DNA from: Achromobacter xylosoxidans
GTDB taxonomy: Bacteria; Pseudomonadota; Gammaproteobacteria; Burkholderiales; Burkholderiaceae_B
Reading direction: 5' to 3'
Length of the DNA stretch: 64,000 nt
Assembly: GCF_002192695.1 (NCBI RefSeq)
Contig: NZ_MTLG01000117.1
Location: 1 to 64,000, forward strand
Shown here: one piece after another, positions 1 through 8,621 of the stretch
Layout of the letters: every line of letters starts with the position of its first letter
How positions within the stretch are numbered: position 1 is the stretch's first letter
Notes under the pieces: model-generated
What the model was told of the DNA's origin: nothing
Database searches by the model: none
The model's input: only the letters and a program-made list of their open reading frames with translations
Program-made: the position numbers and the translations under genes

Positions 1-58
1 TGACGCGCACCTTGACGTTGTAGTCAACGACGCGTTTGACAGGTACCAGTATTTTCAT
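1..58 (-). CDS. etfB: Electron transfer flavoprotein beta subunit, N-terminal fragment
   Basis: The reverse strand encodes 19 residues beginning MKILVPVKRVVDYNVKVRV, the conserved N-terminus of proteobacterial EtfB; the gene runs off the left edge. EtfB with EtfA carries electrons from acyl-CoA dehydrogenases to the quinone pool. An AGGAAA ribosome site sits just before the ATG. It lies 25 bases downstream of a MarR gene on the same strand and beside acyl-CoA catabolic genes that would need an ETF. The identification rests only on this short N-terminus, but the match to the family start is distinctive. Confidence 0.8.
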   Translation of the reverse strand, partial: MKILVPVKRVVDYNVKVRV

Positions 59-83
59 GGGTTTCCTATGCGATGGGCAGGCG

Positions 84-533
84 TCAAAGCTCTACTTCGG
101 CGATATCGTGCTGCAGCCGATTAAGGAAATGCAGGAAGGTCACGCTATCGTCGAACTGAAAGCTCTTCATCGCTTGCCGGTAGAACTCGTAGATGTTGGG
201 CTGGATCTCGTCCCAGAAGCGCTGGCCGGCCGGCAGCAGAATGACGACGCGCGCGCGCCGGTCATTCTTATCGGGAACACGGCGCACATGGCCTTCGCGT
301 TCCAGGCGCTTGAGCACGCCGTCCAGGCTTTGCCGGCTGACGACGAGATAGTCAGCCAGTTCGCCGAAGGTCATGCCGTCTGCCGCCTGCGGCCGCGTCA
401 GCGCGCCCAGCACGGCCCACTGCACCGTGCTGATGCCGAGTTCGTTGCTTGCTTGGCGCTGCAGGGAGTTGCCCAGTTGGAACAGACGGAAGAACAACCG
501 ATTGTGGATCTCGGCGCCTGATTTGTTTGCCAC
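84..533 (-). CDS. MarR-family transcriptional regulator
   Basis: A protein of 149 residues, the usual size for MarR regulators. A winged helix-turn-helix lies at about residues 35-100: the recognition region LADYLVVSRQSLDGVLKRLE is followed by the wing DKNDRRARVV, whose DxRxxR-like pattern is typical of the family. Flanking helices would form the dimer interface. It stands between etfB and a crotonase gene on the same strand, with gaps of 25 and 67 bases, so it could belong to the acyl-CoA operon and respond to an aromatic acid or acyl-CoA. The ligand cannot be read from the sequence. Confidence 0.85.
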   Translation of the reverse strand: MANKSGAEIHNRLFFRLFQLGNSLQRQASNELGISTVQWAVLGALTRPQAADGMTFGELADYLVVSRQSLDGVLKRLEREGHVRRVPDKNDRRARVVILLPAGQRFWDEIQPNIYEFYRQAMKSFQFDDSVTFLHFLNRLQHDIAEVEL

Positions 534-600
534 GATGTTTTCGCCCTTGCAACAGATGAATGGAAGCGAGATTACCTCATGGCCTTGCCGGACACGCTGC

Positions 601-1410
601 TTAGAAGGGCGTTTCGACCGGGAACCGGGCTGGCCGTTTTTGCAGGAAGGCGTCCATGCCCTCCTTGCCTTCCGGGCTCGCCATGCCGATGAATTCCATC
701 GCCAGCGAGGCGTCGAAGATCGGACCAGCCTGCCGCAGCCAGTTGTTCAGCGCGTGCTTGGTCCAGCGAATGGCGCCAGGCGCGCCATCGGCCAGCCGGG
801 ATGCGAGCTCGACGGCTTTGGCTTCGACCTCCGAGTCGTCCAGCGCGAGAGAGATGAGATTCATGCGCTCGGCTTCCTCGCCCGTGAAGCTGTCCGCGGT
901 GAGCAGATAGTATTTTGCCTTGGCCATGCCGCATAGCAGCGGCCAGATGATGGTGGCGTGGTCCCCGGCGGCCACGCCGATTTTCATGTGTCCGTCGGAG
1001 AAGCGGGCGTCCTTGGATGCGATGGAAATGTCGGCGAGAACCACGCATGCGAGGCCGGCCCCGACGGCCCAGCCGCGCGCTGCGCTCACGATGGGCTTGG
1101 AGCAATTGATCATGCCGTAGACGATGTCGCGCGCTTCCTTCATCGTCTGCATGCGGGTGTCGTAGTCGTCGGCGCCATGGCGTTCATGATTGAGATCGCC
1201 ACCGGCGGAGAAAGTCCGGCCTTCTCCGGTCAGCAGAATGGCCGAGACCGTGGGGTCGGCGTCCACGTCCCGCCAGATCTGGGAAACTTCGCGATGCATG
1301 GCTGCGTCCATGGCGCCCATCTTGAGCGGCGAGGCCAGGGTGATACGCAGCACGCGGGGGTGCGGCCGGTCGAACTTGAGCCGGGTGTAGGAGGCATAGC
1401 GGTCGTTCAT
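601..1410 (-). CDS. Crotonase-superfamily protein (enoyl-CoA hydratase/isomerase-like) lacking both hydratase glutamates
   Basis: A protein of 269 residues with the crotonase fold. The oxyanion-hole region GRTFSAGGDL and the helix starting RGWAVGAGLA are clear. In classical enoyl-CoA hydratases one catalytic Glu sits in the GGxxELA segment and the second in a PE pair; here these read GAGLACV and SDGHMK, so both are missing. A later GDHATIIWP segment is seen in some crotonase subclades and may supply other residues. Another reaction (isomerase, hydrolase, or C-C bond chemistry) is therefore more likely than simple hydration. It is the third gene of a minus-strand run behind a normal crotonase and a dienoyl-CoA-reductase-like flavoprotein. 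Confidence 0.85.
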   Translation of the reverse strand: MNDRYASYTRLKFDRPHPRVLRITLASPLKMGAMDAAMHREVSQIWRDVDADPTVSAILLTGEGRTFSAGGDLNHERHGADDYDTRMQTMKEARDIVYGMINCSKPIVSAARGWAVGAGLACVVLADISIASKDARFSDGHMKIGVAAGDHATIIWPLLCGMAKAKYYLLTADSFTGEEAERMNLISLALDDSEVEAKAVELASRLADGAPGAIRWTKHALNNWLRQAGPIFDASLAMEFIGMASPEGKEGMDAFLQKRPARFPVETPF

Positions 1411-1506
1411 GGTCAGCGATTCCTGTGATGAGGAGATGGGAAGCCGCGGCGATAGCCGGCGGCGGAGTCATGGCGGGAGTGGCTCCCGCGAACAGCGAGA
1501 TCTCGG

Positions 1507-3525
1507 TTAGAAGGCATGTGCCAGCCGCAGCGCATCCTCGATGGCGCGCGCGGCATCGAGTTCGGCCGCGCGCCGCGCGCCTCCTATGGTTTCCACGCGC
1601 AAGCCGGAGCCAGCCAGGGACCGGCTCAGTTCGTCCTGCGCCATCTGGCCCGCGCATATGATGACGTCGTCCACCGGAAGCACTTCCGTGACGCCATCGC
1701 GGGAGTAGGTCAGGCCCGCGTCGTCGATGTGGTGATAGGCGGCGCCGGAAATCATCCGAACGCCAGCGCGCTTCAGGCGGGTCTTGAGGATCCAACCGGT
1801 GCTTTTGCCCAGGCGCGCGCCCGGCTTTTCGGGGCTGCGCTGCAGCATGTGGATGACGCGCCGGGGGGCGCGCGGCGGGGTGTCTTTCAAGCCGCCTGGA
1901 TTGCGCAAGGACGCGTCGATGCCCCAGTGCTGCCGGAATTGTTCAGGCGACAGCGATTCGTCTGCGTCGCCCAGGAGGAATTCCGCGGTATCGAAGGCAA
2001 TGCCGCCGGCGCCGATCAGGGCCACGCGGGCGCCGACGCGGCGGCGCCCCGACAGGACTTCATCGTAGAGGGCGACTTTCGGATGATCGATGCCGTCTAT
2101 GTCGGGCAGCCGCGGGGTCACGCCCGTGGCCACGACGACAGCGTCATAACCTCCCGCCCGCAATTCCGCGGCGGTGACGCGTCGGCCCAGCGCGACGGCT
2201 ACGCCAAGTTCGGCGAGCCTCGCCTGGAAGTAGCGCAGCGTTTCGTTGAATTCGCTCTTGCCCGGTATGCGGCGGGCCAGGTTCAGCAAGCCGCCCAGGT
2301 CCGGTCCCGCCTCGTACAACGCGACCGCGTGGCCACGTTCGGCCGCGTAGACGGCGAAGGCCATGCCGGCGGCGCCGCCGCCTGCCACCGCGATGCGTCG
2401 CGGCGTTGCGACCCGGCCTGTCGGGTAGTCCAGTTCGCGCCCGGCGCGGGGGTTGACCAGGCACGATGCCGCGCGCTCGGTGAAGATATGGTCCAAACAG
2501 GCTTGGTTGCAGGCGATACAGCTATTGATGAGATCGGCACGACCCTTGCGTGTCTTGGCGGCGAATTCGGGGTCGGCAAGCAGAGGCCTTGCCATTGACA
2601 CGAAGTCGGCGCTGCCGCCAGCCAGCAGGCGCTCGCCGACTTCGGGCGTGCTGATGCGGTTGGAGGCGATGACGGGAATGGAAACCGCGCGCTTGATATT
2701 GTGGACGGCGAACTCCCAGGCGGCGCGCGGGACGGACGCCGCAATCGTGGGAATGGCCGACTCGTGCCAGCCGACACCCGTATTGAGCATGTCGACGCCG
2801 GCTTGCTGCAGGCGCTGCGCGAGCTGCGCGGTCTCGTCGCCCGTAAGCCCGTCTTGCACCAGATCTATGGCCGAGATCCGGTAGATGAGCAGGAAGCGGG
2901 CGCCGACGGCGGCGCGCACGGCCGCTACGGTCTCGATGGGAAAGCGGATGCGGTTCTCGAAGCTGCCGCCATAGGCGTCGTCGCGGAGGTTGGTGCATGG
3001 GCTCGTGAACTCGTTGAGCAGATAGCCTTCGGAGCCCATGATCTCCACGCCGTCGTAGCCCGCCTCCTGGGCGAGTCGGGCGGTATGGGCTATCGCCTGC
3101 ACGGTCTGGGCAATGCCTTGCGCCGTCAACGCGCGAGGCGCATGGCGATTGATTGGGGCGCGCAGCTCCGTGGGGCCGACGCACAAGGGATGCCTGGCAT
3201 AGCGTCCGGCATGGAGGATCTGCAGCACGATCCTGCCGCCCTCCTCGTGCACGGCGCGCGTGACGGCCAGATGCGGCGCCAACTGCTCCGGGTGTTCCAG
3301 TAGGGGCGCATCCTCCTCCATCCGGCCCGCCTGGTTTGGCGCGTATCCCCCGGTGAGGATCAGGCCGACTTCGCCGCGCGCGCGTTCACGGAAGAACTGC
3401 ACCTGCCGCGCCAATGGTTGATCCAGGGTCTCGATGCGGGTGTGCATCGCGCCCATGACCATGCGGTTGCGCAACGCGAGAAAGCCGAAGTCATAGGGCT
3501 TAAGCAGGCTGGGGTACGTGTGCAT
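1507..3525 (-). CDS. FadH-like NADH:flavin oxidoreductase (2,4-dienoyl-CoA reductase family)
   Basis: 672 residues, the length of bacterial FadH. Residues 1-350 form an old-yellow-enzyme FMN barrel (early motif RNRMVMGAMHTR; later SNRIST and GSADFVSMARPLLADPEF). A cysteine cluster CIACNQAC followed by CLVNP fits the single [4Fe-4S] cluster. Residues about 378 onward form an FAD/NAD(P)-binding module starting RIAVAGGGAAGM. The family reduces enoate or dienoyl-CoA double bonds with electrons passed NAD(P)H-FAD-FeS-FMN. It lies between two crotonase genes, with 49 bases to the upstream one and 96 to the downstream one, so reduction of an unsaturated CoA ester in this pathway is likely. The substrate is unknown; related enzymes act on other enones and amines. 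Confidence 0.88.
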   Translation of the reverse strand: MHTYPSLLKPYDFGFLALRNRMVMGAMHTRIETLDQPLARQVQFFRERARGEVGLILTGGYAPNQAGRMEEDAPLLEHPEQLAPHLAVTRAVHEEGGRIVLQILHAGRYARHPLCVGPTELRAPINRHAPRALTAQGIAQTVQAIAHTARLAQEAGYDGVEIMGSEGYLLNEFTSPCTNLRDDAYGGSFENRIRFPIETVAAVRAAVGARFLLIYRISAIDLVQDGLTGDETAQLAQRLQQAGVDMLNTGVGWHESAIPTIAASVPRAAWEFAVHNIKRAVSIPVIASNRISTPEVGERLLAGGSADFVSMARPLLADPEFAAKTRKGRADLINSCIACNQACLDHIFTERAASCLVNPRAGRELDYPTGRVATPRRIAVAGGGAAGMAFAVYAAERGHAVALYEAGPDLGGLLNLARRIPGKSEFNETLRYFQARLAELGVAVALGRRVTAAELRAGGYDAVVVATGVTPRLPDIDGIDHPKVALYDEVLSGRRRVGARVALIGAGGIAFDTAEFLLGDADESLSPEQFRQHWGIDASLRNPGGLKDTPPRAPRRVIHMLQRSPEKPGARLGKSTGWILKTRLKRAGVRMISGAAYHHIDDAGLTYSRDGVTEVLPVDDVIICAGQMAQDELSRSLAGSGLRVETIGGARRAAELDAARAIEDALRLAHAF

Positions 3526-3574
3526 GATTCACCCGGATTTGCGGAAGTCTGGGGATGGACGGGGCGGACGCGTT

Positions 3575-4345
3575 TCAGTTGTCGGTGAACGCGGCAGGCC
3601 GCTTGGCCAGGAAGGCGGCCATGCCTTCGGCCGCGTCGTGCGACTGCACGCAGAGCGCGAACAGGTCGGCTTCCATGGCCAGCCCGGGCGCCAGCGCGCC
3701 GTCCAGGCCACGGCGCATGGCTTCGCGGGCCATGGATGTCGCGACCTTGCTGTGCCTGATCATGGGCTCCAGGAAGGCGCGTCCCAGGTCCGCCGGGGCG
3801 CCGCCATCCATGATGCGGTTGACCAGGCCGATATGCAGGGCCTCCTCGGCGTCGACGGCCCGGCCGGAGAGAACCAGTTCCGCCGCGCGGGCCTCGCCTA
3901 TCAGACGCGGCAGGCGTTGGGTGCCGCCATAGCCGGGAATGAGACCCAGCTTGACCTCGGGCAATGCCATCCTGGCCTTGGCCGTGGCGATGCGGAAGGT
4001 GCAGGCGAGCGCCAGTTCCAGGCCGCCGCCAAACGCAAATCCATGTATGACCGCCACGCTGGGCAGGGCTGATTGCTGGATGCGATCGAAGAGGGCCTGA
4101 GCCTGGGCCACGTTCGAGCGGTGGGTAGCGGGCGCGCGGGCCTGGAGTTGCGCGATGTCCGCGCCGGCGCACAGCGCCTTGTCGCCCGCGCCAGTAAACA
4201 CCATGGCGCGGCAGCCGGCAGCCTCCGCATCGTCCACCGCCGTGCGCAGGTCGGCGAGCATCTGCTCGTTCAGCGCATTGAGGGCCTGCGGGCGGTTCAG
4301 CTCGATTACGGCCACCTGATCGCGAAACTCCGTCACAACGGTCAT
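3575..4345 (-). CDS. Enoyl-CoA hydratase
   Basis: 256 residues when started at the ATG giving MTVVTEFRDQ, which has GGAGA seven bases upstream; the open frame extends further but that part is AT-rich promoter DNA. The catalytic glutamates of the crotonase family are present in GGGLELAL and MALPEVKLGL, followed by the GYGGTQRL loop. It should hydrate 2-enoyl-CoA esters in beta-oxidation. It is the first gene of the minus-strand run leading to the FadH-like enzyme, the second crotonase and possibly MarR-etfB. A perfect palindrome lies about 110 bases upstream, in the region shared with the divergent Bug receptor gene. Confidence 0.9.
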   Translation of the reverse strand: MTVVTEFRDQVAVIELNRPQALNALNEQMLADLRTAVDDAEAAGCRAMVFTGAGDKALCAGADIAQLQARAPATHRSNVAQAQALFDRIQQSALPSVAVIHGFAFGGGLELALACTFRIATAKARMALPEVKLGLIPGYGGTQRLPRLIGEARAAELVLSGRAVDAEEALHIGLVNRIMDGGAPADLGRAFLEPMIRHSKVATSMAREAMRRGLDGALAPGLAMEADLFALCVQSHDAAEGMAAFLAKRPAAFTDN

Positions 4346-4452
4346 GCTTGTCTCCGGTTTTGAATTTATATCAACATCATGATTTAAATTCGGAGCGCTT
4401 GTAAAGGAAAAATTTGCCTTTGGCGCAATCGCAAACATATAATTCTGAACAT

Positions 4453-4470
4453 CGTTCATATAAATGAACG
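4453..4470. promoter_or_regulatory. Perfect palindrome, candidate IclR operator 1
   Basis: The 18 bases CGTTCATATAAATGAACG form a perfect 7-4-7 inverted repeat in the AT-rich region between the divergent enoyl-CoA hydratase and Bug receptor genes. Three more promoters in the first 14.2 kb carry the same pattern, two as clear variants and one as a tandem pair. The IclR regulator at 11694-12485 is the natural candidate protein, because one copy lies just upstream of its own gene. Confidence 0.65.
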
Positions 4471-4536
4471 CAAAAGACGCATGACAGCGGACGGGGATGT
4501 GCCCGGTCCGCGAGTCGGCACGCAGAGGAGACACCC

Positions 4537-5511
4537 ATGAAACTGTTGCGCACACTGGCGGCCGCGCTCGCCAGCAGTCTGATCCTTGGCCCTGGTGCGG
4601 CAGGCGCCCAGCCGGTCTTCCCCGCCAAGCCCATCCGGGTAATCGTGCCGTTCGCGCCGGGTGGCGCTACCGACCAGGTCGCACGCCTGTTGGCCGCTCA
4701 GGTGTCCGGCGAGCTGGGTGTGCCCGTGGTGGTGGAGAACCGCCCGGGCGCCAATGGCAACATCGGCGCCGAAGCCGTGGCCCAGGCTGCGCCCGACGGC
4801 TATACGCTTCTGCACAGCACATCCGCGCTGGGCTTCACGGCGGCATTTGGCCAAAAGGTCTCATACAACCTGGACAAGAATCTGGCCCCGGTTTCTCTGC
4901 TGATCGACCAGCCTTTGCTGGTAATGGCCAGCAACCCCCTGGGCGTGGCGAACGTGCAGGAGCTGACGGCCTATGCGCAGAAGCACCCTGGCAAGCTGAA
5001 CTACGGCTCGTCAGGCACGGGCAACCTGACCCATCTGGCCATGTTCGTGCTGCTGCAGGCGGCCGGAATCGAGGCTACGCATATTCCCTACAAGGGCGGC
5101 GCGGGAGCGTTCCCAGACTTCATCGCGGGGCGTCTCGACTTGTTTGCGGACCCGATCAATTCGGCCTATCCCTACGTCCGGGACGGACGGGTCAAGGCGC
5201 TGGTGGTGACCGGCAAGGACCGGTCGCACCTGTTGCCCGATGTGCCCACCGCCTCCGAGGCAATCCTGCCCGGGTTCCAGATGGGCGCCTGGCAAGCCTT
5301 GATGGTGCCGGCGGGAACGCCGCCGGAAGTCATCGCCCGCCTGAATCAGGCTTACGCGAAGGCGTTGAGCGACCCCAAGGTGACCGCCCAATTGGCAGCG
5401 CAGGGAGCAGTGCCCAAGGCGACCTCGCCGCAGGAGTTCCGGAGCTTCCTGCAGGCCGAAATCGAACGTTGGAGAGACGTGGTGCAAACCTCGGGCATCA
5501 AGCTGGACTAA
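4537..5511 (+). CDS. Bug-family (TctC-like) periplasmic solute receptor
   Basis: 324 residues with a Sec signal peptide (MKLLRTLAAALASSLI, ending near AGAQP). The mature start PAKPIRVIVPFAPGGATDQV and the following ENRPGANGNIGAE are the signature of Bug receptors, which bind carboxylates, amides or similar small acids in the periplasm. A GAGGAGA ribosome site precedes the ATG. No TctA/TctB-type membrane subunit is nearby, so it must use distant permeases or act in signalling, as is common in Bordetella relatives. Its place facing acyl-CoA genes suggests that it binds the substrate of this locus. Confidence 0.9.
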   Translation: MKLLRTLAAALASSLILGPGAAGAQPVFPAKPIRVIVPFAPGGATDQVARLLAAQVSGELGVPVVVENRPGANGNIGAEAVAQAAPDGYTLLHSTSALGFTAAFGQKVSYNLDKNLAPVSLLIDQPLLVMASNPLGVANVQELTAYAQKHPGKLNYGSSGTGNLTHLAMFVLLQAAGIEATHIPYKGGAGAFPDFIAGRLDLFADPINSAYPYVRDGRVKALVVTGKDRSHLLPDVPTASEAILPGFQMGAWQALMVPAGTPPEVIARLNQAYAKALSDPKVTAQLAAQGAVPKATSPQEFRSFLQAEIERWRDVVQTSGIKLD

Positions 5512-5669
5512 TGCCGCACGCCCGTTGGCTGGGCCGAAGAATACATCCGCGAGCTTGCCCCTTTAATGCCGCAATGCGCCCATATACATCATGATATTGA
5601 TCTAAATGAGCAAAAAAGAACCAAAATTTCGTTGCCCATCAGCATGATGGAACATAAAATAATAAACGG

Positions 5670-5687
5670 CATTCATAAATATGAACG
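5670..5687. promoter_or_regulatory. Candidate IclR operator 2
   Basis: CATTCATAAATATGAACG matches the CGTTCAT-N4-ATGAACG palindrome except for one base in the left arm. It lies 24 bases before the chosen start of the CoA-transferase gene and contains the upstream in-frame ATG at 5681. This is one reason to reject that ATG as the translation start. Confidence 0.6.
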
Positions 5688-5710
5688 ATCTTGAATCTGA
5701 GGCTAGGCAT

Positions 5711-6973
5711 ATGGCTGGATCTCTCTCTCACTTGCGCGTGCTGGACCTGACCCGTGTGCTGGCCGGGCCCTGGTGCACGCAGATGCTCGCCGACCTTGGG
5801 GCCGATGTCATCAAGGTGGAGCGTCCGGTGCTGGGTGACGACACCCGGCACTGGGGGCCGCCGTGGATCGAGAATGACGACGGCGAGCGTGTGGGCGACT
5901 CGGCCTACTTCACGTCCGCCAATCGCAACAAGCGCTCCGTCGCCATCGACATCTCGACCCCGCAGGGGCAGGAGCTGGTGCGCGAGCTCGCGCGCCAGTG
6001 CGACGTGCTGGTGGAAAACTACAAGGTCGGCGACCTGGCCCGCTACGGCCTGTCGTACACCCATTTGCGCGAAGTGAATCCGCGTCTGATCTATTGCTCC
6101 ATCACAGGCTATGGACAGGACGGACCGTGCGCGCACCTGCCGGGGTACGACTTCATTTTTCAGGGCGAAGGCGGGTTGATGAGCATCACCGGCGAGCGCG
6201 ACGACAAGCCGGGCGGCGGGCCGATGAAATCGGCCATCGCCGTCGCCGATGTGCTGACTGGCCTGAACGCCACCATAGGCATACTTTCGGCCATCGAGAG
6301 CCGGCACGCGACCGGCGTTGGCCAGCATATCGACGTCGCGCTGCTGGATACGGTGGTCAATTTCGGCGCCAACCAGATAGCCAGCTATTTCGCCAGCGGG
6401 GCGATTCCACGCCGCTGGGGCAACGAGCATCCTAACCTTGCGCCCTATCAAACCTTTCCCACGGCAGACGGGCACATCATCATCGGCTGCGGCAACGACG
6501 GCCAGTTCCGCAGATTGTGCGAACTGATCGGCATGCCTGAAATGCTCAGCGATCCTCGCTTCGCGGACATGCCCGGCCGCAACGTCAACCGCGCCGCCCT
6601 GGTGGGTGCGTTGGAAGCGCTGTTCCGGACGCAGCCGTCCAAGCATTGGCTGGGCCTGCTCGCCAACTCCGAAGTCCCGAACGGCTCCATCAACAACTAT
6701 GCGCAGGTATTCGAGCACCCGCAGGTGATACACCGCGGCCTGCGCGTGGACATGCCGCATCCGGGGGGCACGACGGTAGGCATGGTCGCCAATCCGATCC
6801 GCCTGTCCGATACGCCGGTGGAGTACAGGTATCCGCCTCCATTGCGCGGACAACACACCGCCGAGGTGCTCGCATCGCTGCTCAATAAGTCCGACGCCGA
6901 CATCGGGGCGCTGGAAGCAACACGAATCATCGAGATCAGGAACATCCCATGCATGACAGCCAATACGCTTTGA
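5711..6973 (+). CDS. Class III CoA-transferase (CaiB/BaiF family)
   Basis: 420 residues from the ATG giving MAGSLSHLRV, which has a TGAGG element about ten bases upstream; an earlier in-frame ATG at 5681 lies inside a palindromic operator and has no ribosome site. The N-terminus RVLDLTRVLAGPWCTQ and the segment GYDFIFQGEGGLMS are typical of the formyl-CoA transferase family, the Asp in GYDF being the residue that forms the acyl-enzyme link. It would activate a free acid by moving CoA from another thioester, replacing an ATP-dependent ligase. Its end overlaps the acyl-CoA dehydrogenase start by 25 bases, so the two should be translated together. Confidence 0.9.
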   Translation: MAGSLSHLRVLDLTRVLAGPWCTQMLADLGADVIKVERPVLGDDTRHWGPPWIENDDGERVGDSAYFTSANRNKRSVAIDISTPQGQELVRELARQCDVLVENYKVGDLARYGLSYTHLREVNPRLIYCSITGYGQDGPCAHLPGYDFIFQGEGGLMSITGERDDKPGGGPMKSAIAVADVLTGLNATIGILSAIESRHATGVGQHIDVALLDTVVNFGANQIASYFASGAIPRRWGNEHPNLAPYQTFPTADGHIIIGCGNDGQFRRLCELIGMPEMLSDPRFADMPGRNVNRAALVGALEALFRTQPSKHWLGLLANSEVPNGSINNYAQVFEHPQVIHRGLRVDMPHPGGTTVGMVANPIRLSDTPVEYRYPPPLRGQHTAEVLASLLNKSDADIGALEATRIIEIRNIPCMTANTL

Positions 6974-8103
6974 ACGACGATCAGCTGCAGATACAGGATC
7001 TCATCAGGCGCGTGGCGCGAGAAAAGGTCGCGCCGAGAGCCAACGAGATCGACAGCAGCGCCGAGTATCCCCATGACATGTATGCCCTGCTCAAAGAGCT
7101 GGGACTGTTCACGCTGCCGTTCCCCGAGCAGTATGGCGGGGCGGGCAGCATGTTGTCGGCATGCCTGGCAATCGAAGAGTTCGGTCGCGTTTGCTACAAC
7201 ACCGCCTACCTGCTGCTGGTCCAGTGGGTGCCGTTCGGCGCGATCCTTCACGGCGGCACCGAGGAGCAGAAGGCGCGGCTGTTGCCCGGCCTGGCCAGCG
7301 GCGACCTGCGCGGCGCCTTTTCCACCACCGAGGCCCAGAGCGGTTCTGACGTCAGCGGCATCAAGACCCGCGCCGAGAAAGTCGACGGCGGCTTTCTGCT
7401 GAACGGCGCCAAGATCTGGTGCACCAATTCGGACATCGCGGACTTCATCCTGGTGGCGGCAAAGTACCGCGAAGAGGGCAAGGACGGAATCAGCCTGTTC
7501 ATCGTCGAGAAGGGTACGTCCGGCCTGCAGGTCGGACGCAAGGAAGAAAAGATGGGGGCGCGCGGCGTGCCGTCCTGCCCATTGTTTCTCGACAACGTGT
7601 TTGTGCCCGACGCGAACATGCTGGGCGGTGGATTCAGGGCGGTCATGGAGGCCTTCAACGCCAGCCGCCCGCTGATCGGGGCGCGTGGCGTCGGCCTGGC
7701 CCAGGGCGCGCTGGACCACGCAATCGAATTCGTCACCAATCGCACGGCTTTCGGCCAACAAGTCAGCGAATTCCAGGGCGTGCGCTGGATGCTGGCCGAC
7801 ATGGCGATGCAGACCGAAGCCGCACGCCAACTGGTTTACCGCGCCGCCTCGCTGGTGGATGGCGGCGCGCCGGCGGCGGTCCTGGCTCCGGTGGCGGCGA
7901 TGGCGAAATGCTTTGCCAGCGACACGGCCATGAAGGTCGCGACCGATGCCGTGCAGCTGTTCGGCGCGGCGGGAATCTCGTCGGAGTATCCGATCAACCG
8001 CTATTTCAGGGATGCCAAGGTGCTGCAGATCATCGAAGGCACCAACCAGATCCAACGCAACATCATTTCGAACAGTCTGTTGGGCCGTCCCGCCCGCAAG
8101 TAA
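6949..8103 (+). CDS. Acyl-CoA dehydrogenase
   Basis: 384 residues, full length for the family. The N-terminal helical region carries AREKVAPRANEID; the middle has AFSTTEAQSGSDVSG and the FAD loop ICTNS-like segment IWCTNSDIADF; the C-terminal domain has YFRDAKVLQIIEGTNQIQRN, where the Glu of IEGTN is the catalytic base position of short- and medium-chain enzymes. It would oxidise an acyl-CoA to the 2-enoyl-CoA and pass electrons to ETF, whose beta subunit begins at the left edge. The gene follows the CoA-transferase with overlap and precedes the MaoC hydratase by 24 bases. Confidence 0.92.
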   Translation: MHDSQYALNDDQLQIQDLIRRVAREKVAPRANEIDSSAEYPHDMYALLKELGLFTLPFPEQYGGAGSMLSACLAIEEFGRVCYNTAYLLLVQWVPFGAILHGGTEEQKARLLPGLASGDLRGAFSTTEAQSGSDVSGIKTRAEKVDGGFLLNGAKIWCTNSDIADFILVAAKYREEGKDGISLFIVEKGTSGLQVGRKEEKMGARGVPSCPLFLDNVFVPDANMLGGGFRAVMEAFNASRPLIGARGVGLAQGALDHAIEFVTNRTAFGQQVSEFQGVRWMLADMAMQTEAARQLVYRAASLVDGGAPAAVLAPVAAMAKCFASDTAMKVATDAVQLFGAAGISSEYPINRYFRDAKVLQIIEGTNQIQRNIISNSLLGRPARK

Positions 8104-8127
8104 CAACACCCACACAAGGAGACCGCG

Positions 8128-8601
8128 ATGAACCGCGAAGAAATCGAAACCGTAGGCCTGGGCATGTACTTCGAAGACCTGCCGGTCGGACGCAAATTCA
8201 AGACGCTGGGACGCACGATCCAGGATGCGGACGTATGCGCCTTCATCAACTGCATACATATGACCGAGGTGCTGTTCACCGACATGGAATTCGTCAAGAA
8301 CGAATCCGATATCAAGGGCCGTTTCGCGCCGGGATCGTTCGTGTATGGCATCTCGGAAGGGTTGCTGACTCAATCGACCATGCAGAAGACGGGCTACGCC
8401 TTTCTGAACATGGAACTGGACATCAAAGGTCCGGCCTTCGTCGGCGACACCATCCACGTCGAGTGCGAAGTGATAGAAGCGCGCCTGTCCAACAGTCGCC
8501 CGGGGCGGGGCCTGGTGCGTACCTTCAACAAAGTGGTCAAGCAGGACGGTACGGTCGTGATGACGTACACCCCCCTGCGCATGATCAAGTGCCGCAGTTA
8601 A
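8128..8601 (+). CDS. MaoC-like (R)-hydratase / dehydratase
   Basis: 157 residues with a hotdog fold of the MaoC type: an N-terminal GMYFEDLPVGRKFKTLGRTI, then ADVCAFINCIHM, RFAPGSFVYGI and a C-terminal strand region. The usual catalytic Asp/His pair of (R)-hydratases is not in its standard context (the family often has D-x4-H-x-D; here FINCIHMTE), so it could be a hydratase of an unusual CoA ester or a mesaconyl-type hydratase relative. AAGGAGA lies at ribosome-site distance from the ATG. It stands between the dehydrogenase and the SDR, where a hydratase step belongs. Confidence 0.82.
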   Translation: MNREEIETVGLGMYFEDLPVGRKFKTLGRTIQDADVCAFINCIHMTEVLFTDMEFVKNESDIKGRFAPGSFVYGISEGLLTQSTMQKTGYAFLNMELDIKGPAFVGDTIHVECEVIEARLSNSRPGRGLVRTFNKVVKQDGTVVMTYTPLRMIKCRS

Positions 8602-8621
8602 GACTAGCCAGGAGAGTAGCC

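Noticed and set aside
5681..5710. Upstream ATG for the CoA-transferase gene
   Set aside because: It lies inside the palindromic operator and has no ribosome site; the ATG at 5711 begins the conserved protein.
7419..8621. Long upstream extension of the SDR reading frame at 8622-9389
   Set aside because: It runs out of frame through the acyl-CoA dehydrogenase and MaoC genes; the SDR start with its ribosome site is at 8622.
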